Assembly: GCA_029204225.1 (NCBI GenBank)
Contig: CM055093.1
Coordinates: forward strand, 32,191,777-32,255,776
Direction: 5' to 3'
DNA from: Diphasiastrum complanatum
Lineage: Eukaryota > Streptophyta > Lycopodiopsida > Lycopodiales > Lycopodiaceae
Length of the DNA stretch: 64,000 nt
Shown: positions 24,201-35,378 of the stretch, piece by piece
Numbering within the stretch: the first letter of the stretch is position 1
Layout: the number at the start of each line of letters is the position of its first letter
The notes under the pieces: model-generated
The model's input: only the letters and a program-made list of their open reading frames with translations
Database searches by the model: none
What the model was told of the DNA's origin: nothing
Program-made: the position numbers and the translations under genes

Positions 24201-24395
24201 AGTTGACACTAAGGGTGCAGCATGAGGCAGCTATCGTTGGAAAAATTAGGGTTGAATTCTGGGAAAGGTCTCCTTTCAAAGGTTTTGGCTAGGGTTTCTT
24301 CTTCTTCTTCTTCTTCCTCCTCCTCCTGCTTCTGCTGTCTTGTATTGGCGAGCAGTTTGATAGCAGCAAAGACATAGCCTGTGCTGCACGGAGCT

Positions 24396-27300
24396 ATGGC
24401 TTCTGCCTGTATGTCGCTGTGTTGTGTGAGAGCAGGATCGCTGGCAGCCGTGATTGGTTCAGCAGCAGATGGCCGTTTTGCAGTGAAGCAGGCCGTGTGT
24501 ACACCCACACACACACCCACAACCATGGCTGTGCTTGCTTTAGGTCGTCTACCTGCATCCTCTTCGTCCTTCTCAAACATAAACACTCCATGTCTCAATG
24601 CCAGGAAGATCCTTGGCCATCCTGCCTTTGCTTTCAACCCTTCGGAGTACAAGCCGTTTTCAGTGGAAGAGCTGGAGACAAAGAATGCCGAGACCGATAA
24701 CAAGCCATTTTCCGGATTAGATGATGATGCAAATCCTTCAAGCAAGGATGCTTCTTCTCAAGAGCAGTCTTCGGAATATAAGCCTTTCGATGTGGGAGAA
24801 CTTGAACAGAAAATCACTAGGAACACCAGGTACAAGTCTAATAGGCAGAAACACAAGACTGTTTCAACAACCTTTCAACCTCTTGGTCCAGGTTATCCGC
24901 CAATTACGTTGGAAGAGTTGGAGGCAGATCTTGCCAAAAGTCAATACAAACCATTTTCTCGGTTTGAGAGTAAGTCTGATGCAACCAGCAGCAAGCCTTT
25001 GGGGTCAGAGTACAAGCCATTTACTGTAGAAGAGCTTGAACAGAAAATTGGTGATAGCAGTTACAAGCCTCTTACCAGACAAGGAGGCAAGTCGGTATCA
25101 TCAGCAGCTCAACCTTTGGGATCACAATATAAACCTTTTACTGTGGAGGAGCTTGAGCAAAAGGTCGGTGAAAGCTCTTATGATCCGTTTTCAAGCCAGG
25201 GGAACAAGCCTACTCCATCAGAGGTCAAGCCTGTAGATTCGAGCTATAAGCCCTTTACTGTTGAAGAGCTTGAGCAAACGACTGGCAATAGTACTTACAA
25301 GCCATTTACAAATGAAGAGGCTATGCAGTCTCCTAATATTGAACCCTCTTCCTCTTCTGAGGAGTCTACCGTTTCTTCTGATTCAGGGTTCTCCGAAGTG
25401 GAGCCTCCCAGATTAACAAAAGTGTATGCTGGCAACCTTCCGTGGAATTATGATAATCAACAGTTGGAAGAGCTATTCAAGCCGCATGGTAGCGTGTTTG
25501 TGGCCGAGGTGCTTACTTATGTCACATTCTCCTTTGTCTTGTTATAAAAACAGAATACTGCTACATTTTTCGCTTAACCAGTCTATGTGTGTGGAGGTTT
25601 TGGTGATTCTTTACTTACCGTGTAGTCTGGGCCTGCATTCCAGGTTAGATTTTTGCTGCCACTACGCCGGGCTTACTATTCCCTATTTTTGGAAGACCAA
25701 ATACAAGGCTAGTGTTGTCAACAAATTTTGTTGTGCAAACAAAGAAATGTTCTCAGTGATTACAGTAAAAATATATATCTCTGTTAGCTAATCTGAAGCC
25801 CTCATCCCAATAGGGGAATGGGACTCATGCAGGCCAGCATTATCTTTAATGGTTGCCAATCAAAATGCGCCATGTTACAGCAGGTGGGGCAGGCCCGTGT
25901 CTACTTCAGAATCAGATCATCTTTAAAAGATTGTTGACTGCTAGTTGACTTGCAATTATTTTGTTAGCACGACCTTAATGTGGCAAAAATGTATAGTGTG
26001 TCATAGAACACCTATTAAAGATATTGTGATTACCAGGCAAAAGTCCTTTGGAATAGGTGAGTTGATGGAAGGTAATAACACTTAAAAGCTGAGTGAGTCA
26101 CATTGAAATATCAAGGTGCCTTTTTTCAGATACGGTCCTAGCTAATAGGCATGGATCTCCCAGCTGGCCTGGTCAAGCCAAGCAAATGCAACCTGATCCT
26201 TGTTTCCGTACTGCAAAAGGTACCACTACAATAGAGACAATGCCATCTACAAGCACCTGTCCCAACAAAAACTACCATGCCTCCCTCCAAGAGATCAACT
26301 TCCACCCTTATGCCTTGTCCTACCACAGGCATGGCTATAGAAACCCTAAAACCTTAAAACCCTAAAAAAAGGTCAAAAACTCAGTGCAAAGTGGATAGGT
26401 GGGGAAAAAAGAAAGAAGCTAACATACATTTAAAGCCACCAAACACTAACCCTTCATGCCCATAAATGCACCCTAAAACAGTATGCCTTAAACCTAGGAA
26501 AGACTATGCAAAGGGCCTCATGCACATGCCAATAGAAGCTTGGGAACATGCAATCATTCTCTCCCTAGAAACCCTACAGCCAATAATAGCAAGAGGATAC
26601 ACTCAAAATGATGCTCTATAGCCTCCAAACAAATCAAAGAAAGAAATGGTGGAAAAAAGCTTTCAGGTGTTTTGCTTGCAAATCTCCACACACTTACTTT
26701 TCCCACCTGCATTGTGCCACAATTACCTTCCATAGATCGCTACCTTGAGATAGAGTGTTCACACATGCATTTTGGCCTCCTATTGCTCTTTCCACAACCT
26801 CCAGAACTTCATTAGCAAGTGCGCCCAAATATGGGCTTCTCGGGCTGGAAATAAAAAAGCTTTCCAGAAATTTTTTTTTCCCGAACATTCCCGCTTTCTG
26901 GTATGCTGGGGGTTCAGAATGTGGTTCCGGTGCAACAAAGTTACAACTAGAGTTGACATGAGACTTGGACTCCATATTCTATTATTATTTTGTTAATTTG
27001 AGTTGAAAAAATTGTTCAAAGCATGAAATTCATTTGAAAATAGTGAGATTCATGTGTTTTTAGCATAGATTGCCATAGCAGACCTTTCACACATTAGGAG
27101 CAAAATAGAGAATCGAGCATTTGAATTGCAAACTTTGAAAATGTTTAAAACCTTTCGAATCAAGATTCGTCGTAAATAATTTATTAATTAATTATTCCCC
27201 CCCGCTCTTATCTTTTTTATCAAGATTCCATGTTTAGTTTTATTGCATATAAATTCAGCAATTTATACGATGCGTATAATGTTTATTTCCATATCTAAAA

Positions 27301-28293
27301 TTATACCGATAAGTATACGATTTAAAGGGTATATGTATGATTGTTTGTAACTTTGTGCACTGTTTCTATGTTGATGCTAGTTAGGATAGGTTTCTAGATT
27401 TACTTCTTCTGGTTAAGAGACTGAATTTGTTTCTTGGCTTTTTCTGTTCTGAAGCGGATTACAGGGCATTTGGTAATCTACCAAGGAGACGTATTTATTC
27501 TTCAGTATAGGGGTAGCAAGTTAATTTAGGCGACATGATTCCATTTGGAGTTTTCTATTCTTTTGCAGGTGATTCTGGACAAAGTCACAGGCAGAAGCCG
27601 GGGATTTGGTTTTGTCTATATGAACTCTCCTGAAGATGCAGAAGTGGCAATCAGAAACTTGGATGGGAAGGTACTTATGATGTTATGTTGTGTTCATGTT
27701 TTGAATTTATTGATAATCGACAGCACATGCTTGTTCCTAATTTGGTTTGATTGCTAAGAATTCCTATATCTTATGTTTGTCTTTGTAGGAAATAGGAGGT
27801 AGACAAATCAGAGTCAATTACCAAGAATCAGCAGAGGAACGGTCTAAGAGACTTGCGAGAGGCGGTGGTGGTTATGGTGATGGCAATCGTAATGCTAATA
27901 AGTTGTTTGTGGCAAACCTACCTTGGACTGTAGATGATGAGACTCTTGGGAGATTGTTTAGCGACTATGGAACAGTAGTTGAAGCAAGGATTGCATATGA
28001 TCGTGATACTGGAAGGTCCAGGGGCTTTGGTTTTGTAACTTTATCTTCAGCTGATGAGCTCACAAATGCTGTTGCTACACTAGATGGATCAGTATGTCCT
28101 TGAATCCATTTGTTTCATCCTGATTTTTATTGTTTTATCATTTCTGCACTACTGGCTGGCTGCTATTTTCTGAATTACTCCTGCAGTTCATGTCTGCTGA
28201 ATGGATTCACATTTGTTACAGGACTACGAGGGGAGAGTTTTGAAAGTAGCATTGGCTGGTGATAAACCAACCTCCAGGTCATCTGTTTTTTGA
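24396..28293 (+). CDS. Chloroplast RNP: two RRMs after a YKPF-repeat region
   Basis: Nuclear gene for a chloroplast ribonucleoprotein (cp28/29/31-type), which binds plastid transcripts for stability, processing and editing. Exons: 24396-25508, 27569-27670, 27789-28091, 28222-28293; all introns are phase 0 with GT-AG ends; about 529 residues. The ATG at 24396 (context AGCTATGGCT) is chosen because it gives a MASA transit-peptide-like start. Residues about 80-310 hold some ten copies of a YKPF-x-VEELE motif. RRM1 starts near 343 (RNP2 VYAGNL; RNP1 RGFGFVYM 382-389), RRM2 near 444 (RNP2 LFVANL; RNP1 RGFGFVTL 483-490), joined by a Gly-rich linker. Usual members are 250-350 residues with a short acidic region, so the repeat region is an expansion. 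Intron 1 (25509-27568) is 2.06 kb and its donor, GTGCTT, is weak. A CTT-rich 5-prime UTR precedes the gene. No frame damage; the only host gene that looks intact. Confidence 0.92.
26341..26367 (+). repeat. Telomere-like motif in intron 1
   Basis: AAACCCTAAAACCTTAAAACC followed by CTAAA: two plant telomere-type repeats with one altered copy between. Probably a short interstitial tract or telo-box; no promoter role is evident this deep in an intron. Confidence 0.5.
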
Positions 28294-29219
28294 GTCTGGA
28301 ATATGAATAATACGAGTTCTGCAATCAAATTACAGGTGACCTTAGGTATGTGATCAGAGTAAGTTTGGTTGCTTGTGGATCTATTGTTACTATGCACATA
28401 TAATATGGGAAGCTGTAAAGGATGTTGTTAGTTGAGCAGTTGGTAGAAGTCGGTGAACCTGTCATTGGTTCAAGGGTGGCTGAAGGGGACACCTTTGAAT
28501 GACTACTGCATCATGTATTTTGAACCCTTTTCATCGTAAGTTTTCATTTCATTTCAAGAAAGAATCATTGGGAGGATTGATGGCTGCTATAAGGCCCTTT
28601 GTTCATGACATGGTATTTTTTCTTCCCACTGGTTAATTCTCCTTCCACCTGGAGCACTGTCATTTCGGTTGCAAATTCCCATTTTTCATATGGAAATGCA
28701 ATGAGACTTCATGCACTATATAATCTCTGGTGTCTCCTAATGTAAATTATAGGGCATGATAGATGCTGATAATGCTCAAAGAATTCGAATTCAAGCATTA
28801 ATATTATGTTAGTAGTCCATATTCTCAGTCTTAAGCTTTCACCTTGAACAAGGTAGCAATCAGAAGTTCGAAACGTGTTTCAATATTCCAAACAAAAGTC
28901 TGAAAAATTAAGACATGTCCCGAATTTTATGGTTTTTTTAGCGGACCCATAGACATGTTAATGTTGGAGGTGAACCTTTCACCATGAACAAGGTAGCAAT
29001 CAAACATTCAAGTTCGAAACCCTTTTCAAAGATTTCAAATAAATTTTGAAATATTTGAACCATGACTTGATCTTTTGGGCTTTGACCCAGGTCCCATAGA
29101 AATGTTATTTTTGGGGGGTCACATATATCAAAACTTGGACGAATGAGCATGTGAAAGCAAAAATACTACCCAATCGACATTGAGACATGTAACAAGGATC
29201 ATCATTTACAATGCAGAAA

Positions 29220-29286
<67 letters not shown>

Positions 29287-29889
29287 TACAATCCATAATT
29301 TTTTAACACGGTTACAGTGAACGACCACTAACATACATTCTGCAAATTGGGATAAGAAATATGGCTCGTCAGCCGTTGATGGGGGTCCATTTGCTCACTT
29401 TGGCCCCAAAAAGGGCCAAGGGGGGCAAAAATGGATGTTTTGAAGTGTATTCAGAAAAAACAATGTAATGTGTTTCATTACTATTATGACCAGGAACAAG
29501 TGTCTCAAATTTATCTTGTAAGATCATATTTAAGTTGAAAGAATTGGGAGGTCAGTTACTAAAAAGGATTTGGATTGTATATGCTTTTTCCCTTCTTATT
29601 ATCTTTTTGATAGGATAATATTGTTTAGCCTTTTGTTACTAAGGTATCTAGCCTTTTAAGAGTTAGCAGAATTTTCAGTTTGCCCTCCAAGAAACAATTG
29701 ATCTTTTAAAAAAAATGCTGATTTTTTTTGCAAATAATATTAGAAAGCTAGAAAATAGTATTCATTTTTGCATTTCACACAACTCACTTCTTAGTACTGA
29801 GCAATTGGCCCTTCAAAAAAATTGCTTATTTAGCTGAATTTTTTGATTTATAATGTTCACACATTGAAAATATCTTTCTCAATTTTTGT
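28294..29889. other. 3-prime flank of cpRNP gene with a tandem duplication
   Basis: 28294-28700 probably includes the 3-prime UTR (AATAAT at about 28306). A roughly 140-bp unit is repeated at about 28838-28970 and 28977-29120 (CACC.TGAACAAGGTAGCAATCA, GTTCGAAAC, CCCATAGA.ATGTTA). A (CT)(CA) microsatellite lies at 29220-29284. No further gene. Confidence 0.6.
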
Positions 29890-32450
29890 AGTTATGTTGA
29901 TAAGTTTGAAGAGGAAGAAAGTTTTTGCTATTCTCACATATGTAAGATTTTGACTTGTCTTGAAAAAGAAAATGGAATTACTTCTGAGTTACCTTTCCCT
30001 ACTGTTGATCCACTTCTTTCTCCACACCCTTTAGTCTTTGTTGAGGATTTAGATGAAGAAAGTGCTTTTCAATTAAAAATGTTTTCTCAGGAAATTTGTG
30101 ATGTTGATAGTCAATCATCCTTTGATTTCTGCCAATCCAAGAACTGCCAAGTCCCTTTAGTCTCTAGTCATACCATTGAATTCAAAGCAACTAAGACTGT
30201 CTTTAAAATCTAGAGTTTACCCACAGTAAAGTTTCTTGCTCCTATCTCCATTAAACTCTAGATTACGCTTGCCCACTTGACTAATGCCGAGATTCAGACT
30301 TGTAAACTTGCTGTCTTTCATAAAAATCCTGGCCCAGATGTCATTTTGAAATTGGTTTTAATAGCATGAATTTACACCAAGCTTGCATCTAAAACTGGGA
30401 AAGGTCCTTTTTCAAATGTAGATGCGGTGACAGATGGAAGAACAATCCCTCCATTATTTGGTTTGATCACGCAGTGTGGTTCATAATGAACAACCTTAGC
30501 AAATTCTCTCTAGTGTTTCCATGTAAAACCAAGTCAATGCCTTTTTTTTTTTTGGTTACACAAGGCCGCTAGGACTGTTGTTAAAGCCTATATTACCTTT
30601 TTTCATATTAGGCAGTACATGATTGAAGGTTCCATTAAATTGTCACTTGAGAATATCAACGTCAAGCAGTTTTACGCCGAGACTTTAGTATACATTTTTG
30701 GCTCTATTGATGACTTTTTTGATAATATTGTTTTTGGTTGGACTTATCGGCCTCATATCAAATGTGGTTGGTACAAACCTTATGAAGTCTTTTGTAATTT
30801 TAGCTTTAATGACTCTCCTACATGTTGTTCACAAGTAAACGCTCAAGTGATTTTATGCATGTAGTCTTTATGGATTGTAGAATTGTAAACAATATAACCT
30901 TAAGAAAAAATCTTTGTAAAGGGCTGAATCACATTGCTATACGACAATCTAATATCAATGAAGTTGCTTCTGAACTTTATCAAGGTTGGTTTAAACTTGT
31001 AGCTTTATTACCTACCTATCAGTCTATTGATAATGATACTTGTTTTGAACATGCACTATTATGCAAGAATTTGGCTATTAGGCACTTGAGAAACACTAAA
31101 TGGCTACATGGTAACTGTTTGTTTGGCAATTGATTGGAAGACGCTAATAATAAAAGAAATCGGATTACCTCTCGTTTATATATTAATGGAGTAGATAAAG
31201 CACAACACAATCCTTGTTTTATTTGTATTCAATTTGACAGAAGTCTTGCCTTCTATGAGCACGGTAAAGAATTCCTTCATAAATTCAATATTAGATTGCT
31301 TACATGATTAAAGCCCATAAGAATACAAAGGGATAACAAATGCACATGATTGCTACTTTTGAAAATTGGCCACTTTTTTGACTGGAGCTCTTGGTATGCT
31401 AACTCCTCTTCTCATGGAGGGAGCAGGCCTTAAGGCAAATACTTACCAAAGTATTCTTAACGTGGATATCAATCTTTTTTGGTAGTGCGATTCATCTTCT
31501 GAATACTATCTTAATGTATCACATAAGACTAGTTTAATTGATATAGAGAAATGTTTTGAAAATATTTCACTTGACGTCCTAACGGACTGAAAAATGTTAT
31601 GGAAAAGCTTATTAAGTTTGTCTTTAAACAGGTTAAAAATGATTATCATACAAATGGAAACCACGAAGTGGTAAGTGGAAGTGGTCATGGGATTGTAAAC
31701 AATCAGAGATATGGACGATGATTACCATGAGTAAATTATGTGTATGAAATGACTTTTTGATAGACAACTTTGATATCAAACTTGGTGACAAAACTTGGAG
31801 ACAAGTACTCGAAATACCTATGGATTTTTCTTGTTCCCCTGTGGTGTAACTGGTATCTGACTTACTAGGAAAAAGACTTGTGAAACTTGATGAGCTAGAA
31901 AGTATGTGAGCTTTTAAATATACTTTTCGTTACATAGACGGTGTGTGTTTCGTCAATAAGCACATGGTCATGCTGTTTCTAGACAAAAAGAAACAACAAG
32001 TGGATACTAACCCTGTTTGGATTTATCCGCTTGAGTATCTGGATATTAAGGTGGACACTGTCGAAAACTGTACTGTCAATATCTTAAACGTTACGACTAA
32101 ATTGAAATCTGGTACTGGTTGTTTGCATATGTCCAAATATGATAAGAGGAGGAGTTTACCATTCTCTTTCTTTCAATATATTCATTTCTCATCCAATAGA
32201 CTGATATTCAATTCATACAAAGTCATAGTTTCGCAAGTTATTGTTGAAATGTACTGATGTAGCGATTAAAATACTTTTATGGTAGTACAAAGACTGGTTT
32301 ATGCCTTTCAAAAGAATGGCTTGGACAAATTATGCAAAATCATTGGCAATATCTTTAAGAATAACGAATTTTCTGGGCTCAAATATGATCTACTTCATGA
32401 TGCTGATTTTCTTTTGGCAGGCAGTTAGGATTCCCTCTCAGGAGTGCTAA
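29890..32450 (+). pseudogene. Penelope-like reverse transcriptase remnant
   Basis: Decayed plus-strand coding region in several frames. Open stretches at 29950-30213, 30619-30864, 30822-31133 and 31943-32257 lie end to end but with many stops. Reverse transcriptase motifs appear in order: DIEKCFENI (motif A, about 31540-31566), IPMDFSCSP (motif B, about 31819-31845), FRYIDG (motif C, about 31925-31942) and PLEYLDIKVD with a downstream NVTTK (about 32026-32105), which resembles the FLDxxV...YRK region of Penelope-like elements. The second catalytic Asp of motif C is Gly. No GIY-YIG endonuclease recognised. Other reverse transcriptase clades remain possible. Confidence 0.55.
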
Positions 32451-32492
32451 CTACCCCCTTAGATACATTGCTAATTGCAGGACGGTTCGTGG

Positions 32493-32494
<2 letters not shown>

Positions 32495-32570
<76 letters not shown>
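32495..32570. repeat. (CT)n microsatellite
   Basis: Uninterrupted CT run at the 3-prime end of the reverse transcriptase remnant; it could mark the end of that element. Confidence 0.95.
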
Positions 32571-32572
<2 letters not shown>

Positions 32573-32689
32573 GAATTCCATTTGGTCATGATACTCTCGG
32601 ATGCTACCTTCAAACAAGGTTAAATTATTTTTTTCTTAATCTCTACTATGTTTTTTTTTACGATAACTCCGACGAAATGAATACCAAAT

Positions 32690-33165
32690 CGATTGGTGAC
32701 ACCATAGAATTACTGAACCATCCACGGTTCACCACGTTTTTGAGAACCGGACAATGAACCGTACGGTTCACAAATTTTTTTGCCTGGTACCGTGGTGAAC
32801 TGTATAGTTAATTAATTAATTTATTTATTCTTTTTTTTGTTTTCCACCCCCAGAAATAGCCCAAAAAAATTCCAAAAAAAATCTATGAAATCATTTGTGA
32901 AATCTGTGTGAAATCTGTGAAATCTAGTTCAATCTGTGAAATTTGTGAAATCATATTCAAAAATTTGTGGTTCAATCTGTGAAATCAGAGGACCATTTGT
33001 GAAATTTATGAAATGAGGACCAAAAATAACTTGAGAGGGTTTTTTTTTTTTTTTTGGGGGGGGGGGGATTGGAAAATAAATGAATAATCAATTAATTAAC
33101 TACATGAACCGTACCACGGTTTTTAGGACCCACGGTTCTGAGAACCGTGGGTTCGATGGGTGACG
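32690..33165. mobile_element. Foldback element with inverted ends rich in ACCGTGGT/ACGGTT
   Basis: The left end (about 32710-32850) and the right end (about 33065-33165, reversed) share ACCGTGGT(G)A..., GTTAATTAATTAATT/GATT, TTATTTTCC and CCACGGTTC. It includes a perfect 14-bp palindrome at 32756-32769. The centre has repeated GTGAAATCT units and a T16G12 run (33040-33067). No coding region; a MITE or foldback transposon of about 475 bp. Exact ends and target duplication were not resolved. Confidence 0.5.
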
Positions 33166-34160
33166 CATATAACCACAACAACAATAATCTTGTTAAAGGG
33201 GGGTTATTGGGAGACGCAATGACTTGCCCTACAAGTTTGTGATTAACAGTGAGGATTTGTCCTTCCTCAATGCTTTGAATCCAATGATGGGCATCATAGT
33301 CCACAGAGTGCCTTGTGTTAGCTTGAAGAAACTATGAAGGAGTGGATGGAGCATCAACGGACTCCTCTCTCTGATGCATTTTCCTTCGTCTCTCCCTATC
33401 GTATGCAATTTGCTATGAGCAAACAAGCTCATTCATAGCCCATAGTGGAGCATTGGTCCATAAGGAAGTAATTCGACTTTTGGAGCTTTGTTATATCATT
33501 TTTCAGGTACGTAAAAGGCCGCTGGCCAGCGATCTACCTTCAATTTGATTGTGTTCTCTTCAAAAGTGGTTTTTTGATATGCATTTCAGGGTTTTCAAGC
33601 CATATTATTGAATATAGAATAAAAAAGAGCAGTTCATATGAACAAAGGTAGGAGCCAATAAAGGTCCACAATAGAAATGCGCCCATATATATGACCTCAT
33701 TAGAGAAACTTAGAGCCCGACGAGGGCCTTTGAAAAAGATGCTTTTTTATTTTTCTTTTATTTTTGTTGCCATGTGGACCAATTGAAACCTTAGATTCGG
33801 GGTTCTACGTAACGTAGAATTTTCCAAATATAAATAAAATAAAAACTTTTTAAATATATTGTTGTTTCGTCTGGCAGCATGTGGAAATGCTATTGGTTGA
33901 TGAGGCCTGCCCTTCCAGCTCATCACTGCCCGAAGAGACCCAAAAATATTGAAAATGAATATGACAGATGGTTGAGATGAGAAATTGATGTACCATTAAT
34001 GTATATGCATTGTCAAATCATGGTTAACAGGGTTAACCAGAGTTAATTTGTGGGGCCAAATAAATCAGTGTTTCAAATTTTCGCCAACGCTTTTGCTCAG
34101 ATTCATGGCTTTTTGTCTACGCAAATTTTCAGATTCATAGTTCATTGTTTCAGATTTTTG
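33166..34160. other. No gene recognised
   Basis: Short frames only, no motif. It lies between the foldback element and the unusual gene cluster at 34-43 kb and may hold an end of that element. Confidence 0.4.
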
Positions 34161-34162
34161 CA

Positions 34163-35180
34163 TGCAAATTATGAATGGCGCCATCAAGAAAGCCGTGCTC
34201 CTCAATCGACTCTGTGCTTCTATTCAACGAGACAGATGATAATGGATTATGGGTGCCAAGAAAATATTCAAAAAACTCTTGGGTTTTGATGCATCCATCA
34301 TCAAGAGGAGCATTTCGAAAAGGAAAAGGTCAAAACTATCATTTCGATCTTATTGGAAGGCCAAAATTTTGGATTTCAGAACATCATCAGGAGGAAAATC
34401 TATTTATGAAATTCTAGTCCAACATGTATATATGCATTCAGAGATAAATGTGCAAGGATTCGACCGTCAGGATCACAAAAAAAACAACTATGAGTATTGA
34501 TATTTTGATACTTTGATTTTTGTCATTCATAAATATCTAATAGTAAACTTGCCAATTTGATCATTTTTCTCTCGTAGATTTATATCCATCCAACATAAAT
34601 GAATGAGAGCCGAGTGGATCTTTAGCAGGTGTGTTAGATGTTATTCACACTGATATTGGACAGCTGCAATATCGAGATAGAACTACAAAAGATCAGATGG
34701 AGAAATAGAATGCAGAATTAAAATGTCTTCCATGTGCTTCCGTTATCAAATTGAAAAACATATGTTGGACTTATGCTTCCATTATCAAAGATGGAAAAAA
34801 AATAAAGGTAAATGGGTGCCACTCGATCAAGACTTGGAAGCCAGTGGACATTCAAAACATATTGAAATTATATATAATGATGCCGTTTTGACATGTGTTG
34901 AGGTGGAAGAAGATTGGAGTCTAAATTACATCCGACGGAAACTATTGCTCCTACAAGATGATGTACTTTTAGACTTCAGATTCATTTTCAATGGTAAACT
35001 CGTAAGTAACTGTAAACACTCGATCTTTTATAAATATTTTCAATCAAAACTTTCTAATACAATCTCTGTACTAATTCTAACTAACTTTGTATTAGTTTTA
35101 CGTAGGTACGTAAAAGACATGAGCTCGAGATCAAATGCAGAGATATTGGCGAAACAATCCAACTTATGAAAGAACATTGA
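34163..35180 (+). pseudogene. Gene of unknown family ending in a beta-grasp-like domain
   Basis: Decayed gene with introns. The first part (34175-34500) changes frame near 34395: the first frame has a VPRKYSKNSWVLMHPS and YHFDLIGRPKFWI block, the second continues with IYEILVQHVYMHSEI and FDRQDHKKNNY. After a gap come exons 34723(or later)-35001 and 35106-35180, joined in phase by a GTAAGT donor and a TAG acceptor. The last part has VEVEEDWSLNYIRRKL, DDVLLDFRFIFNGKL and, after the intron, VRKRHELEIKC, a pattern that resembles ubiquitin-fold (beta-grasp) domains. The family is not recognised. The gene lies head-on to the neighbour at 35379-37469, with only about 200 bp between their ends. Confidence 0.45.
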
Positions 35181-35378
35181 GATTCACTATCAGCAAATAC
35201 ATGCCAATCATCATGTCTTTTTATCAATATAGAAAATTGCATTCCAGTAGTACACTATGGACACAACCTGATTGTAAGAATCTATATTGATATCAATAAA
35301 AAAACTCATAAACGGGTTGTTTACATGTAAAATGATTGTATCTTTTTTTTTTATGTCTCTCTATTTACAAATAGATCT

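Noticed and set aside
24209-24745. 178-codon minus-strand frame
   Set aside because: Antisense of exon 1 of the chloroplast RNP gene, which has clear RRMs, splice sites and a start.
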